Shown: positions 6,412 through 12,897 of the stretch, piece after piece
Layout: each line of letters opens with the position of its first letter
Position numbering within the stretch: position 1 is the stretch's first letter
Assembly (NCBI GenBank): GCA_027023325.1
Contig: JALVVQ010000121.1
Coordinates: 1 to 12,897, forward strand
Source: Campylobacteraceae bacterium
GTDB taxonomy: Bacteria; Campylobacterota; Campylobacteria; Campylobacterales; Sulfurovaceae
Length of the DNA stretch: 12,897 nt
Reading direction: 5' to 3'
Position numbers and translations under genes: made by a program
The notes under the pieces: generated by a model
Told to the model about the DNA's origin: nothing
What the model saw: only the letters and a program-made list of their open reading frames with translations
Database searches by the model: none

Positions 6412-7577
6412 GAATATTTCTTTACAAACTTTGCGATCCTGCGTATGCCTTCTCTGATGGTGACGATATCTGTAGCGAAAGAGAATCGGAAGTAGCCGTC
6501 ACTGCCAAAGGCAATCCCTGGTACCACGGCTACGCCGTACTCTGCAAGTAGGTCTTTGCAGAACTTCATGGAGTCTCCGGTAATGGCAGTAATATTGACA
6601 AAGAGGTAGAAGGCACCGTCTGGTTTTCGGACGCTGAGTCCTTCGATCTCATTGATGAGTTCAGCTGCTTCTTTGGCTCTGGATTCAAAGGCCTGCCGCA
6701 TGGTTTCGATCTCGTCATCTACCTCACCATTGAGTGCTACGATGGCAGCCTTTTGGGTGATAGAGTTGATATTGGAAGTGCTTTGTGACTGCAAGGCATT
6801 CATTTTGGAGACGAGTGCCTTGCTGGCACTTGCCAGATAACCAAAGCGCCATCCTGTCATAGCAACAGATTTGCTCAGACCATTGACCGTGATGGTTCTT
6901 TGGTACATATCTTCATCGATACTTGCCACAGAGGTAAAAGCAGTATCATTGAAGAGTAGCTTCTCGTACATCTCATCACTGACGACGATGACACTGGTAC
7001 CCTTCAGTACCTGCGCCAGCGCCTCAAGCTCAGTCTTGCTGTAGATGGATCCTGTAGGATTGGAGGGGGTAGTCAGGATGAGCATTTTTGTCTGAGGCGT
7101 AATAGCAGCTTCGAGCTGGTGTACAGTGATCTTGAAGCCACTTCTATCATCGGTATGGATGATGACGGGTTTGCCTCCGGCATACTTGACAAGTTCTGGA
7201 TAGGTGACCCAGTAAGGTGCAGGGATGATGACCTCGTCTCCCTGGTCGATGAGTGTCTGCGTGAGGTTAAAGAGGGACTGCTTCGCCCCATTGCTTGCGA
7301 TGATTTGAGAACGATCATAACTCAGACCATTGTCTCGCTGAAGCTTGGTACTGATCGCATCCAAAAGCTCAGGGATGCCAGCCACCGGTGTATACTTGGT
7401 AAATCCTTCATCGAGTGCCTGAATGGCAGCATCTTTGATGGCGGCTGGTGTATCAAAATCTGGCTCTCCAGCAGAAAAACTGAGTATGTCTTTGCCCTCT
7501 GCTTTGAGTTCTGACGCTAGCGTGCTGATAGCAATAGTCATAGATGGGGATAAAGCCTGAATGCGTTTTGATAACAT
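6408..7577 (-). CDS. aspB: Aspartate-type aminotransferase, class I fold, PLP-dependent
   Basis: 389 residues, the usual length of the AspB/AspC (subgroup I-gamma) family. It transfers amino groups between aspartate or related amino acids and 2-oxoglutarate in the cytoplasm. PLP-site landmarks are complete: the SAGEPDFDTP substrate loop (35-44), Y123 in APYWVTYPE, N173 in TPSNPTG, D201 and Y204 in SDEMYEKL, the Schiff-base lysine K236 in LSKSVAMTGWRFGYLA, R244, and the substrate carboxylate-binding arginine in YFRFSFA near the C-terminus. The start has AGAGGA about six bases upstream. The stop codon TAG belongs to the GTAG of the right REP-like arm, although the C-terminus looks normal in length. 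It is transcribed divergently from the DUF445 gene. Exact substrate preference (aspartate, aromatic or prephenate) cannot be settled by reading, so the symbol is provisional. Confidence 0.92.
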   Translation of the reverse strand: MLSKRIQALSPSMTIAISTLASELKAEGKDILSFSAGEPDFDTPAAIKDAAIQALDEGFTKYTPVAGIPELLDAISTKLQRDNGLSYDRSQIIASNGAKQSLFNLTQTLIDQGDEVIIPAPYWVTYPELVKYAGGKPVIIHTDDRSGFKITVHQLEAAITPQTKMLILTTPSNPTGSIYSKTELEALAQVLKGTSVIVVSDEMYEKLLFNDTAFTSVASIDEDMYQRTITVNGLSKSVAMTGWRFGYLASASKALVSKMNALQSQSTSNINSITQKAAIVALNGEVDDEIETMRQAFESRAKEAAELINEIEGLSVRKPDGAFYLFVNITAITGDSMKFCKDLLAEYGVAVVPGIAFGSDGYFRFSFATDIVTIREGIRRIAKFVKKYS

Positions 7578-7606
7578 GATGATCCTCTTTTAATACAGTT
7601 GAGGAG

Positions 7607-7641
7607 ATTATACACTAAGATAATTTTATCTTGGCTATAAT
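7607..7641. promoter_or_regulatory. Divergent promoter pair with shared central palindrome
   Basis: Two opposed TATAAT boxes lie at 7612-7607 (minus strand, toward the aminotransferase) and 7636-7641 (plus strand, toward the DUF445 gene). Between them, with gaps of four and three bases, lies the palindrome AAGATAA-TT-TTATCTT (7617-7632, seven-base arms). It covers the -35 region of both promoters, so a protein bound there could control both genes. The layout is seen directly; the operator role is inferred. Confidence 0.5.
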
Positions 7642-7664
7642 GGCGTTTAAAAAAAGAGTATATT

Positions 7665-8372
7665 GTGTTAAATAAAGCAAAAGTAACCGACCTTGTCTCA
7701 TTGGCATTAATCGCTGTAGCCTTTTTTGTTGCAGAACCTTACCATGCACCGCTTCTCTATGCAGGGCTTTTTGCATTTTCGGGGGCTATTACCAATCAAC
7801 TGGCAATTCATATGCTTTTTGAGAAGGTACCGGGACTCTACGGCTCTGGGGTAATAGAGAAGAATTTTGAGCACTTCAAAGCCTCTATTCGTACGATGAT
7901 TATGGAGCAGTTTTTTACCGCAGAGAAGCTGACGCAGTTTTTTCAGAGTGAAGAGCAGAAGCTCAGCATGGTTCCCCTGGTAGAGTCAGCTGACTTCACC
8001 CCAGCATTTGATGCGCTCAAGCAGAGTATCATGGAGTCCAAGTTTGGCTCGATGGTGCAGATGCTCGGTGGTGAGGATGCACTAGAGCCATTGCGTGACA
8101 GCTTCAGTCGCAAACTCAAGGGAGCCGTGGTCTCTATCGTAGATTCTGATACCTTCAGAGCACAGCTAGACCACCACTTGTCACACTCTTCCCTGAGTAC
8201 GGATATGATAGAAAGCATTGATGCACTGATCAGCAAGAGACTAGATGAACTAAGCCCAAAAATGGTCAAAGAGATAGTAGAAAGCCTCATCCATGCACAC
8301 CTTGGCTGGCTTGTGGTCTGGGGTGGTGTATTTGGCGGTATCATAGGGGTGATTTCTTCTTTTTTTATTTAG
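7665..8372 (+). CDS. DUF445 (YheB-type) family membrane protein
   Basis: 235 residues of unknown biochemical function. Two N-terminal membrane helices (about 10-24 and 28-46) are followed by the family hallmark GAITNQLAIHMLFEKVPGLYG (40-60), which matches the G-x-x-TN-x-xAI-x-MLF pattern of DUF445 proteins. A soluble, largely helical middle region (about 65-210) follows, then a C-terminal helix (about 214-235). Family members are usually larger (about 400 residues), so this is the compact form. The start is a GTG at 7665 behind an A- and G-rich leader and 24 bases after a plus-strand TATAAT box. A 33-base piece of the coding sequence (8220-8252, encoding the LISKRLDEL segment) recurs almost exactly at 10934-10966. 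Confidence 0.82.
   Translation: MLNKAKVTDLVSLALIAVAFFVAEPYHAPLLYAGLFAFSGAITNQLAIHMLFEKVPGLYGSGVIEKNFEHFKASIRTMIMEQFFTAEKLTQFFQSEEQKLSMVPLVESADFTPAFDALKQSIMESKFGSMVQMLGGEDALEPLRDSFSRKLKGAVVSIVDSDTFRAQLDHHLSHSSLSTDMIESIDALISKRLDELSPKMVKEIVESLIHAHLGWLVVWGGVFGGIIGVISSFFI
8220..8252 (+). repeat. Parent copy of a 33-base direct repeat, inside the DUF445 gene
   Basis: This segment encodes ALISKRLDEL and matches 10934-10966 at 31 of 33 positions in the same orientation. The two differences are G versus A, at the fourth and eighteenth bases. Such a long match is very unlikely by chance in a 13 kb window. Confidence 0.8.
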
Positions 8373-8413
8373 AAGTACCCTCGACCGGGAAGATATGCAA
8401 AACAAAATTATTA

Positions 8414-8422
8414 TGCTATGAT
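8414..8422 (+). promoter_or_regulatory. Extended -10 promoter of the PAS-GGDEF-EAL gene
   Basis: TGCTATGAT is an extended -10 element (TGn plus TATGAT) 32 bases before the ATG at 8455. No good -35 hexamer is seen, which an extended -10 can tolerate. The preceding gene ends at 8372 without a clear terminator, so read-through is possible as well. Confidence 0.5.
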
Positions 8423-8454
8423 ACTGTTATTCGTTGATTATTAAGGGGGAGTAT

Positions 8455-10788
8455 ATGGGTAAATCGGATAAGCAAAAAAATGACCTGCTTCAAAAGCATT
8501 TTTCTTATGAGAAGCTGGGTTTTTACTATCTTTCTCTGCCTATCCTTCTTTTTGCCAATCTCATGGGAGCATTTCTGCTCAGTGCTATACAGCTGAATGT
8601 CGTAGATCTCTATTCTATTGTGGTATGGCTCTCTCTCAGTATTGTGATGTTTCTATATGGACTTTATCAGTATAGGCTTTTTGGAAAAAAAACAGAAGAG
8701 AGCAAGCTTGCCCAAGCAGATATATGGCTTGACAAATACTATACTGATACTTTAATCAACGGGATTATCTGGGGAAGCAGCGCATTTTTGATGTTTCCTG
8801 AATCAAGTCTGCTGAACCAGATGATGCTTGTGTTTTTTCTTTTTGCGGTAGGCTTCACAGCCATGGGCATACTGGCCTCCAAGCGGGATCTTCTGATTAC
8901 CTATGTCTCCGTCATGTATCTTCCATTGATACTACGCTTAATCTTTATGGAAGATACGGTACACAGTAATATCGGCTATATTCTTCTTGCGCTGGTGCTG
9001 CTGATGGCTATTATTGCAAACTATTACGGAAGGGTTATCAACAATGCCTTGCGCAACAAGCAGGACTTTATAGCGATCAAGCAGACCCACGAAAAGCTCA
9101 AAGAGCGGTTTTTCTCTCTATTTGAGCGGGCACCTGTAGGGATCTACTACTACAACCAAAATATGGAACCAGAAGATGCCAATGAGCATTTTATCGAAAT
9201 GAGTCAGCAAAAAACAAAAGAGGAGCTACTCGAAGTACCACTTTTGGCACTGAAAAACAAAAAGATCAGGGAGATCCATGAAAGTGTTTTTCATGGGGCT
9301 GCCGGTGAGTATCGAGGGCCTTTTGCCATAGCGGAAAATAAAGATCTCTATGTCAAACTCTCTACCGTTCCCATGATCAATGCCGCAGGAGTTGTGGCTG
9401 GTGGTATCGCTATCATCAATGATATTACCAATGAGGTAACAGCCAGAGAGAAAATGGTGCGCAATGCCTACTATGATTTACTTACTGATATTCCCAACAG
9501 AACACTGCTGATGGACAAGTTGAAGTTTCATATTGCAAGCAAGGAAAAAGATCCTCGATATGGTGCGCTGCTTTTTATGGATTTTGACAATTTCAAAAAG
9601 GTGAATGAGACTTTTGGGCACAAAGCTGGTGACAAACTTTTGCAGCAGGCCTCTGAAAGGATGAAAACGATCATCAATAAAGAAGAGGTCTTTGCGAGAA
9701 TAAGTGGAGACAAATTTGTCTTTCTGCTTCCTCTGTTGGCAGAAGAGAGGAAGGCTTCTGAGGTGTTGGTAAGGCAGTACATTCGCTTTATACGCGATGC
9801 ATTCTCAGAACCTTTGATGGTGGTAGGCGAAGAGTATCATCTAAGTTTCAGTATAGGTACAGTGCTTTTTCACGAGAATATCGTCTCAGCCTTTGACCTG
9901 TTGAAAAAAGCAGAGACAGCCATGTATGAGGCAAAAAAAAGCGCCAGAGGTACCAGCAGATTTTACCAAAAAGAGATGGGTGCCTATGCAAAAGAGGCAC
10001 TGGTGCTGGAGAATGATATGCATAAGGCAATAGCCCGCAATGAGCTCTTCATAATCTATCAGCCACAGGTAGATCTCTCCAATGATACTATTGTGAGCGT
10101 GGAAGCTTTGGTGCGCTGGATGCATCCGACCAAGGGAATGGTCTCTCCGGCCACCTTTATCCCCATTGCCGAAGAAAGTGGTACGATTATTAAGATAGAA
10201 GAGTGGATATATACCACGATCTTCAAAGAAATTACTGCGCTTAAGAGAGAGGATGATACCTTGATGCTGCAGCGTATTGCTATCAATCTCAGTGCCGTAC
10301 ACTTTATGCAGCCAAATTTTGTTGAAAAATTTATGCTAAGTATTGCGAAGCACAAAGTGGATCCCCGCTGGATAGAGATAGAAATTACAGAAAGCGGTAT
10401 CATGAGAAACCTCGATGATGCAATAGCGAAGATGCGTACACTGAAGGCATTCGGATTTGTCTTTGCCATTGATGATTTCGGTACAGGACACTCCTCTCTC
10501 TCTTATCTCAAGCGTTTACCTGCAGACACTATTAAAATCGATCAAACATTCATTAAAAATATGCATCAAGACAAAGGGGATGCCATGATCGTCGAATCTG
10601 TGGTCTCCATCGGTAAAAAGTTTGGTCTCAAGGTCTTGGCAGAGGGGGTAGAGGAGAGTGCTACCTTGATGCATCTTCGGATCATTCAGTGTGATTTGTA
10701 TCAGGGAAATTTTGGATACAAACCTATGCCAATGGAGGCATTAGTCTCGCTCCTTAAGCACCCTAAAAGCCTCTTTTCTACTCCATAA
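8455..10788 (+). CDS. Membrane-bound PAS-GGDEF-EAL protein, probable c-di-GMP phosphodiesterase
   Basis: 777 residues from the ATG at 8455, preceded by AAGGGGGAG; an in-frame TTG at 8434 is less likely because that ribosome site lies downstream of it. About six membrane helices span residues 22-195, then a PAS domain (about 220-325, starting LFERAPVGIYYY), a GGDEF domain (about 335-500) and an EAL domain (about 520-765). The diguanylate cyclase active-site motif reads SGDKF (417-421) instead of GGDEF, so cyclase activity is doubtful, though the domain may still bind GTP as a regulator. The phosphodiesterase residues are all recognisable: E550 in EALVRW, N611 in INLSA, E643 in EITES, D673-D674 in DDFGTG, K694 in KIDQTF, the AEGVE motif (729-733) and Q750 in LYQGN. 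It should hydrolyse c-di-GMP at the inner membrane in response to a signal felt by the membrane or PAS part. The N-terminal module is not assigned to a named family. Confidence 0.93.
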   Translation: MGKSDKQKNDLLQKHFSYEKLGFYYLSLPILLFANLMGAFLLSAIQLNVVDLYSIVVWLSLSIVMFLYGLYQYRLFGKKTEESKLAQADIWLDKYYTDTLINGIIWGSSAFLMFPESSLLNQMMLVFFLFAVGFTAMGILASKRDLLITYVSVMYLPLILRLIFMEDTVHSNIGYILLALVLLMAIIANYYGRVINNALRNKQDFIAIKQTHEKLKERFFSLFERAPVGIYYYNQNMEPEDANEHFIEMSQQKTKEELLEVPLLALKNKKIREIHESVFHGAAGEYRGPFAIAENKDLYVKLSTVPMINAAGVVAGGIAIINDITNEVTAREKMVRNAYYDLLTDIPNRTLLMDKLKFHIASKEKDPRYGALLFMDFDNFKKVNETFGHKAGDKLLQQASERMKTIINKEEVFARISGDKFVFLLPLLAEERKASEVLVRQYIRFIRDAFSEPLMVVGEEYHLSFSIGTVLFHENIVSAFDLLKKAETAMYEAKKSARGTSRFYQKEMGAYAKEALVLENDMHKAIARNELFIIYQPQVDLSNDTIVSVEALVRWMHPTKGMVSPATFIPIAEESGTIIKIEEWIYTTIFKEITALKREDDTLMLQRIAINLSAVHFMQPNFVEKFMLSIAKHKVDPRWIEIEITESGIMRNLDDAIAKMRTLKAFGFVFAIDDFGTGHSSLSYLKRLPADTIKIDQTFIKNMHQDKGDAMIVESVVSIGKKFGLKVLAEGVEESATLMHLRIIQCDLYQGNFGYKPMPMEALVSLLKHPKSLFSTP

Positions 10789-10863
10789 CTAGCACTTGGC
10801 ACCCTTTTGAATACAATCTTTTTCTATAAATATCTGCATATTAATTTACCATCAAGGTTGCCT

Positions 10864-10926
10864 ATGAAAGGCTTATTTGTTTCGTTTAAAGATAACTGCG
10901 GGTTTGGACTACCTGCTTCTATTTGA
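10864..10926 (+). CDS. Possible 20-residue small ORF, unrecognised
   Basis: An ATG preceded by AAGG at a six-base spacing opens a short frame, MKGLFVSFKDNCGFGLPASI. Nothing in the peptide is recognisable. It may be a small protein, the surviving start of a decayed gene, or chance. The neighbouring DUF445-derived relic favours the decayed-gene reading. Confidence 0.2.
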   Translation: MKGLFVSFKDNCGFGLPASI

Positions 10927-10933
10927 TAATCAC

Positions 10934-10966
10934 GATACACTGATCAGCAAAAGACTAGATGAACTA
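10934..10966 (+). repeat. 33-base near-copy of an internal DUF445 segment
   Basis: Matches 8220-8252 at 31 of 33 bases and, in the corresponding frame, encodes TLISKRLDEL. Similarity stops abruptly on both sides: the preceding residues (LLLFDNHD) and following residues (DLFFCVLLF, then stop) do not resemble the DUF445 protein. It looks like a recombination footprint or the remnant of a second, lost DUF445 gene. Confidence 0.7.
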
Positions 10967-11029
10967 GATCTCTTTTTCTGTGTTTTATTATTTTAAGGCT
11001 ACTAAACTAAACAGGGATGAGAAATATTG

Positions 11030-11035
11030 TATAAT
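11030..11035 (+). promoter_or_regulatory. -10 box of the EF-hand operon
   Basis: A perfect TATAAT, with TAAACA (11008-11013) as a plausible weak -35 at 16 bases. The predicted transcript start is near 11042, giving a leader of about 29 bases that includes the AAGGA ribosome site (11061-11065) of the first gene. Confidence 0.55.
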
Positions 11036-11070
11036 AACTTCTTGCAATACTAACAATACAAAGGAAACCC

Positions 11071-12192
11071 ATGAAATTAACAATTGCTACTGTGCTACTT
11101 CTCTCAACTTTTTGCACAGCCAAAACTCACTTTGATTTGGAATTAGAAAAATCAAAACTTTCCAACAAAGTATTTAATCACTATGATAGTGACAAAAGTA
11201 AAACACTCTCGTTGGAAGAATTTTCTCTCTTTTCGAAGGAAATGAAACAAAAAGAGCTGGAGAAACGGGCAGCCAAAACCCTGAAATTTTGTGATAAGGA
11301 CAAAAGCGGGAAGATAGAGCTGCGTGAGGTTCCTACTCGGGAAGAGATGCGAGAGATGTTTGAAAAACATGAAAATACAGCTACCATGTGCCCCATGGAT
11401 GTAAGAATGTTTCGCTTTATCGATACGGACAAAAATGAATACATTTCAAAAGAGGAGATACTGCTTTCGTATCAAAAACCAGAGTTTGGAGTGGGGAGAA
11501 TGATAGCACCCAGAAGAGACGAACTGAAAGATTTTAAAGAGCAACTAAAAACCTGCGATAAAAATAAAGATGGCAAAATTACGCTCATAGAGGTAACCGC
11601 TGAGATGTGCTATATGGACTCTGGAATTTTTTTGCAATACAGCCCCAACCCACAAAAGAGTTTCAAGATAGATGCAGTAACGCATACTCCAAAAAACGAT
11701 CAAAAAGAGAGGATTGACCATATCTTTGAAAAAGAGTGTGATAGTAATCACGACCAACAATTGACGCTCGTAGAGGCGACCTCCAAATGGTGCAATATCA
11801 CATCAAACGATTTTTTGAGATTGGATATAGACAAAAATAGTCTCCTGTCCAAAATCGAATTTATGAAGATATATAAAGAGCACACACAGACCAAAGGATT
11901 GCCATTAAAGAAGATGAAAAACATGCCTCCTGATATCAAAATCAGTATTGCCTTTCACCAATGCGATGAGAACAAAGATGGAAAACTAAGCAAAGACGAA
12001 ACAGGTACATGTGGGCTTCCTGCGGATCTTTTCGAAAAATTTGACTACGATGCAAGTGGCACTATTGAACAAAATGATATGGATATGCTCGAAAAGCAAC
12101 GAGAGTTCAGGATGGTCGATATGAACCATGACAACGCAATAGACCCAAAGGAGTTTGCAGAGCGTATGGGCAATCGGTGTCGGGTTTTTTAG
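11071..12192 (+). CDS. Exported protein with nine EF-hand calcium-binding loops and paired cysteines
   Basis: 373 residues, starting with a Sec signal peptide (1-17, STFCTA; the cysteine does not sit in a lipobox). Canonical 12-residue EF-hand loops begin at residues 39, 75, 118, 163, 224, 252, 299, 325 and 350. The best are DKDKSGKIELRE, DKNKDGKITLIE and DENKDGKLSKDE; several others lack the central Gly or carry substitutions. A module repeats four times: a Cys directly before the first Asp of a loop, a second Cys 16-33 residues later, then a second loop or a degenerate one. The Cys pairs are 74/107, 162/180, 223/241 and 298/314, well placed for disulfides in the periplasm. One loop and Cys370 follow. 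It probably binds calcium in the periplasm or outside the cell; its role is unknown. The last bases overlap the ribosome site of the next gene. Confidence 0.88.
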   Translation: MKLTIATVLLLSTFCTAKTHFDLELEKSKLSNKVFNHYDSDKSKTLSLEEFSLFSKEMKQKELEKRAAKTLKFCDKDKSGKIELREVPTREEMREMFEKHENTATMCPMDVRMFRFIDTDKNEYISKEEILLSYQKPEFGVGRMIAPRRDELKDFKEQLKTCDKNKDGKITLIEVTAEMCYMDSGIFLQYSPNPQKSFKIDAVTHTPKNDQKERIDHIFEKECDSNHDQQLTLVEATSKWCNITSNDFLRLDIDKNSLLSKIEFMKIYKEHTQTKGLPLKKMKNMPPDIKISIAFHQCDENKDGKLSKDETGTCGLPADLFEKFDYDASGTIEQNDMDMLEKQREFRMVDMNHDNAIDPKEFAERMGNRCRVF

Positions 12193-12200
12193 GAGACAAT

Positions 12201-12812
12201 ATGAATATGCACAAGATATTGTTTATCGTATATCTTTTCAGCCAAATAGTTCATGGCAGCGAATGCCCAAATGAAGAGTATATCACCTACAAAAATCTCT
12301 CATTTGTGCATGAGGGGTTTGTCTCTCCTTATGAGATCGACCCCAAGAGCCAAAAAGGTCTATGTGATTTAAGAGCCGAAACCTATCTGCACAATAAGAG
12401 TGCCGATAAGAACAAACCCATATTGGTAGGAGATGAAGTTGTCGGAATCAAAGAGTACGGCAGGGATATGATAGCGATCTCTGCGACGATAGGTGCGCAC
12501 GGGGGTCAGTTGCGTTTTTTCAAAAAGCACATTTTGAACAAAAACGCATATCCTGAAAAGTTTATTTTAGAGCCCATGGAGATAGAAAATGAGGGAGATA
12601 CTTTTTATTCTAACATGGGCATGAGTATACTTGTCCATGAGTATTATGAAATGAGAGATCGCTATCCTATATTGGAAGTCACTACGTACAATATGGATAA
12701 TGGAAGGGCAATACGCATAAAAAAATATGAGTTTTCGTACAAGGAGATGAAATTTATCTTGAAGCGTTCGGTAGGAAGAAGTCATTCCAAACAGCAGAGA
12801 GATAGAAAGTGA
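12201..12812 (+). CDS. Exported protein of unknown function
   Basis: 203 residues from the ATG at 12201. AGGAG at 12191-12195 lies five bases upstream and overlaps the TAG stop of the EF-hand gene, which decides this start over the GTG at 12177 and argues for translational coupling. Residues 1-20 form a signal peptide (ILFIVYLFSQIVHGS). The mature protein has only two cysteines (22 and 55), possibly one disulfide, and a mix of beta-rich segments (DEVVGIKEYGRDMIAISATI, ILEVTTYNMDNGRAIRIKKY) with a strongly basic tail (KRSVGRSHSKQQRDRK). No domain, membrane helix or catalytic motif is recognised. Its place in the operon suggests it works with the calcium-binding protein in the periplasm or envelope. 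Confidence 0.75.
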   Translation: MNMHKILFIVYLFSQIVHGSECPNEEYITYKNLSFVHEGFVSPYEIDPKSQKGLCDLRAETYLHNKSADKNKPILVGDEVVGIKEYGRDMIAISATIGAHGGQLRFFKKHILNKNAYPEKFILEPMEIENEGDTFYSNMGMSILVHEYYEMRDRYPILEVTTYNMDNGRAIRIKKYEFSYKEMKFILKRSVGRSHSKQQRDRK

Positions 12813-12897
12813 ATAATAATATTACCCTATCAACAATTATTGGCTTGATTGTATCAGCTCCAATGATGTATCTTGCCTGGCATCACAACGCTCAAGG
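12809..12897 (+). CDS. Start of a further membrane or exported protein, cut by window edge
   Basis: A GTG at 12809 overlaps the preceding TGA (GTGA) and opens a frame with no stop to the window end, 29 codons plus two bases. A purine-rich stretch (AGAGAGAT, 12796-12803) precedes it. The peptide NNNITLSTIIGLIVSAPMMYLAW has a hydrophobic core typical of an N-terminal membrane anchor or signal sequence. The product cannot be identified from this fragment. It appears to be the third gene of the EF-hand operon. Confidence 0.55.
   Translation, partial: MNNNITLSTIIGLIVSAPMMYLAWHHNAQ

Larger units (their letters stand above)
10789..11029. other. AT-rich intergenic region with gene relics
   Basis: A 282-base gap separates the EAL gene from the EF-hand gene. 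It contains a 20-codon reading frame with a good ribosome site (10864-10926) and the 33-base copy of part of the DUF445 gene (10934-10966). The frame holding that copy is open from 10868 to a TAA at about 11007 and shows no other similarity I can recognise. No convincing terminator hairpin was found for the upstream gene. The mosaic look suggests decayed sequence rather than a simple promoter region. Confidence 0.5.

Noticed and set aside
8434..8454. Upstream TTG start adding seven residues to the GGDEF-EAL protein
   Set aside because: The AAGGGGGAG ribosome site lies after the TTG and directly before the ATG at 8455.
9886..10469. Minus-strand frames of 138 and 136 codons
   Set aside because: They are shadows of the EAL domain on the opposite strand; the EAL active-site residues fix the real frame.
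10807..10830. TTGAAT and TATAAA as a promoter for the small ORF at 10864
   Set aside because: The spacing is only 12 bases, too short for a sigma-70 promoter.
11110..11121. Lipoprotein signal in the EF-hand protein (STFC)
   Set aside because: Phe before the Cys does not fit the lipobox rule, which needs a small residue at that place; an ordinary signal peptide fits better.

Overview
The window looks like part of the chromosome of a free-living, denitrifying Campylobacterota bacterium of the Sulfurovum/Sulfurimonas type. This is inferred from four things: a Sec-exported (clade II style) nitrous oxide reductase, a carboxy(nor)spermidine dehydrogenase of the type known from Campylobacter, short DedA and DUF445 membrane proteins, and moderate-to-low GC with compact, overlapping genes. 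There are no rRNA, tRNA, CRISPR, phage or insertion-sequence genes.

Region 1 (1-4980, all minus strand) is the respiratory part. The polyamine enzyme carboxy(nor)spermidine dehydrogenase (4980-3763) overlaps a cysteine-free Crp/Fnr-family regulator (3763-3104). That regulator overlaps a two-helix membrane protein with a NarX/PilJ-like layout but no kinase (3107-2196). After a 147-base gap carrying its own promoter comes nosZ (2048 to beyond the left edge). The nosZ promoter has a TATAAT -10 box and an FNR-type dyad, TTGAC-CTAG-GTCAT, centred exactly 41.5 bases upstream of the predicted transcript start. This is the class II activator position, and the adjacent regulator is the obvious candidate to bind it.

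Region 2 (5040-7664) holds a small outer-membrane beta-barrel protein and a DedA-family protein on the plus strand, converging on an aspartate/aromatic-type aminotransferase on the minus strand. The gap between the converging genes is bounded by two inverted REP-like palindromes. Each starts with an outward-facing GTAG, and those GTAGs supply the TAG stop codons of both genes. A good intrinsic terminator for the DedA transcript lies between them. The aminotransferase and the following DUF445 gene diverge from a short region in which a palindrome sits between two opposed TATAAT boxes.

Region 3 (7665-10788) is a DUF445 membrane protein followed by a large membrane-bound PAS-GGDEF-EAL protein. 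Its GGDEF motif is degenerate (SGDKF) but its EAL catalytic residues are all present, so it is most likely a cyclic-di-GMP phosphodiesterase. The next intergenic region carries a 33-base near-copy of an internal piece of the DUF445 gene.

Region 4 (11071-12897) is a tightly coupled plus-strand operon: an exported protein with nine EF-hand loops arranged in cysteine-paired modules, an exported protein of unknown function, and a third gene cut off by the window edge. This is the least explained part of the window and may be a calcium-responsive envelope system. The strongest novel leads are the self-contained nosZ control module, the REPIN-like element and the EF-hand operon.
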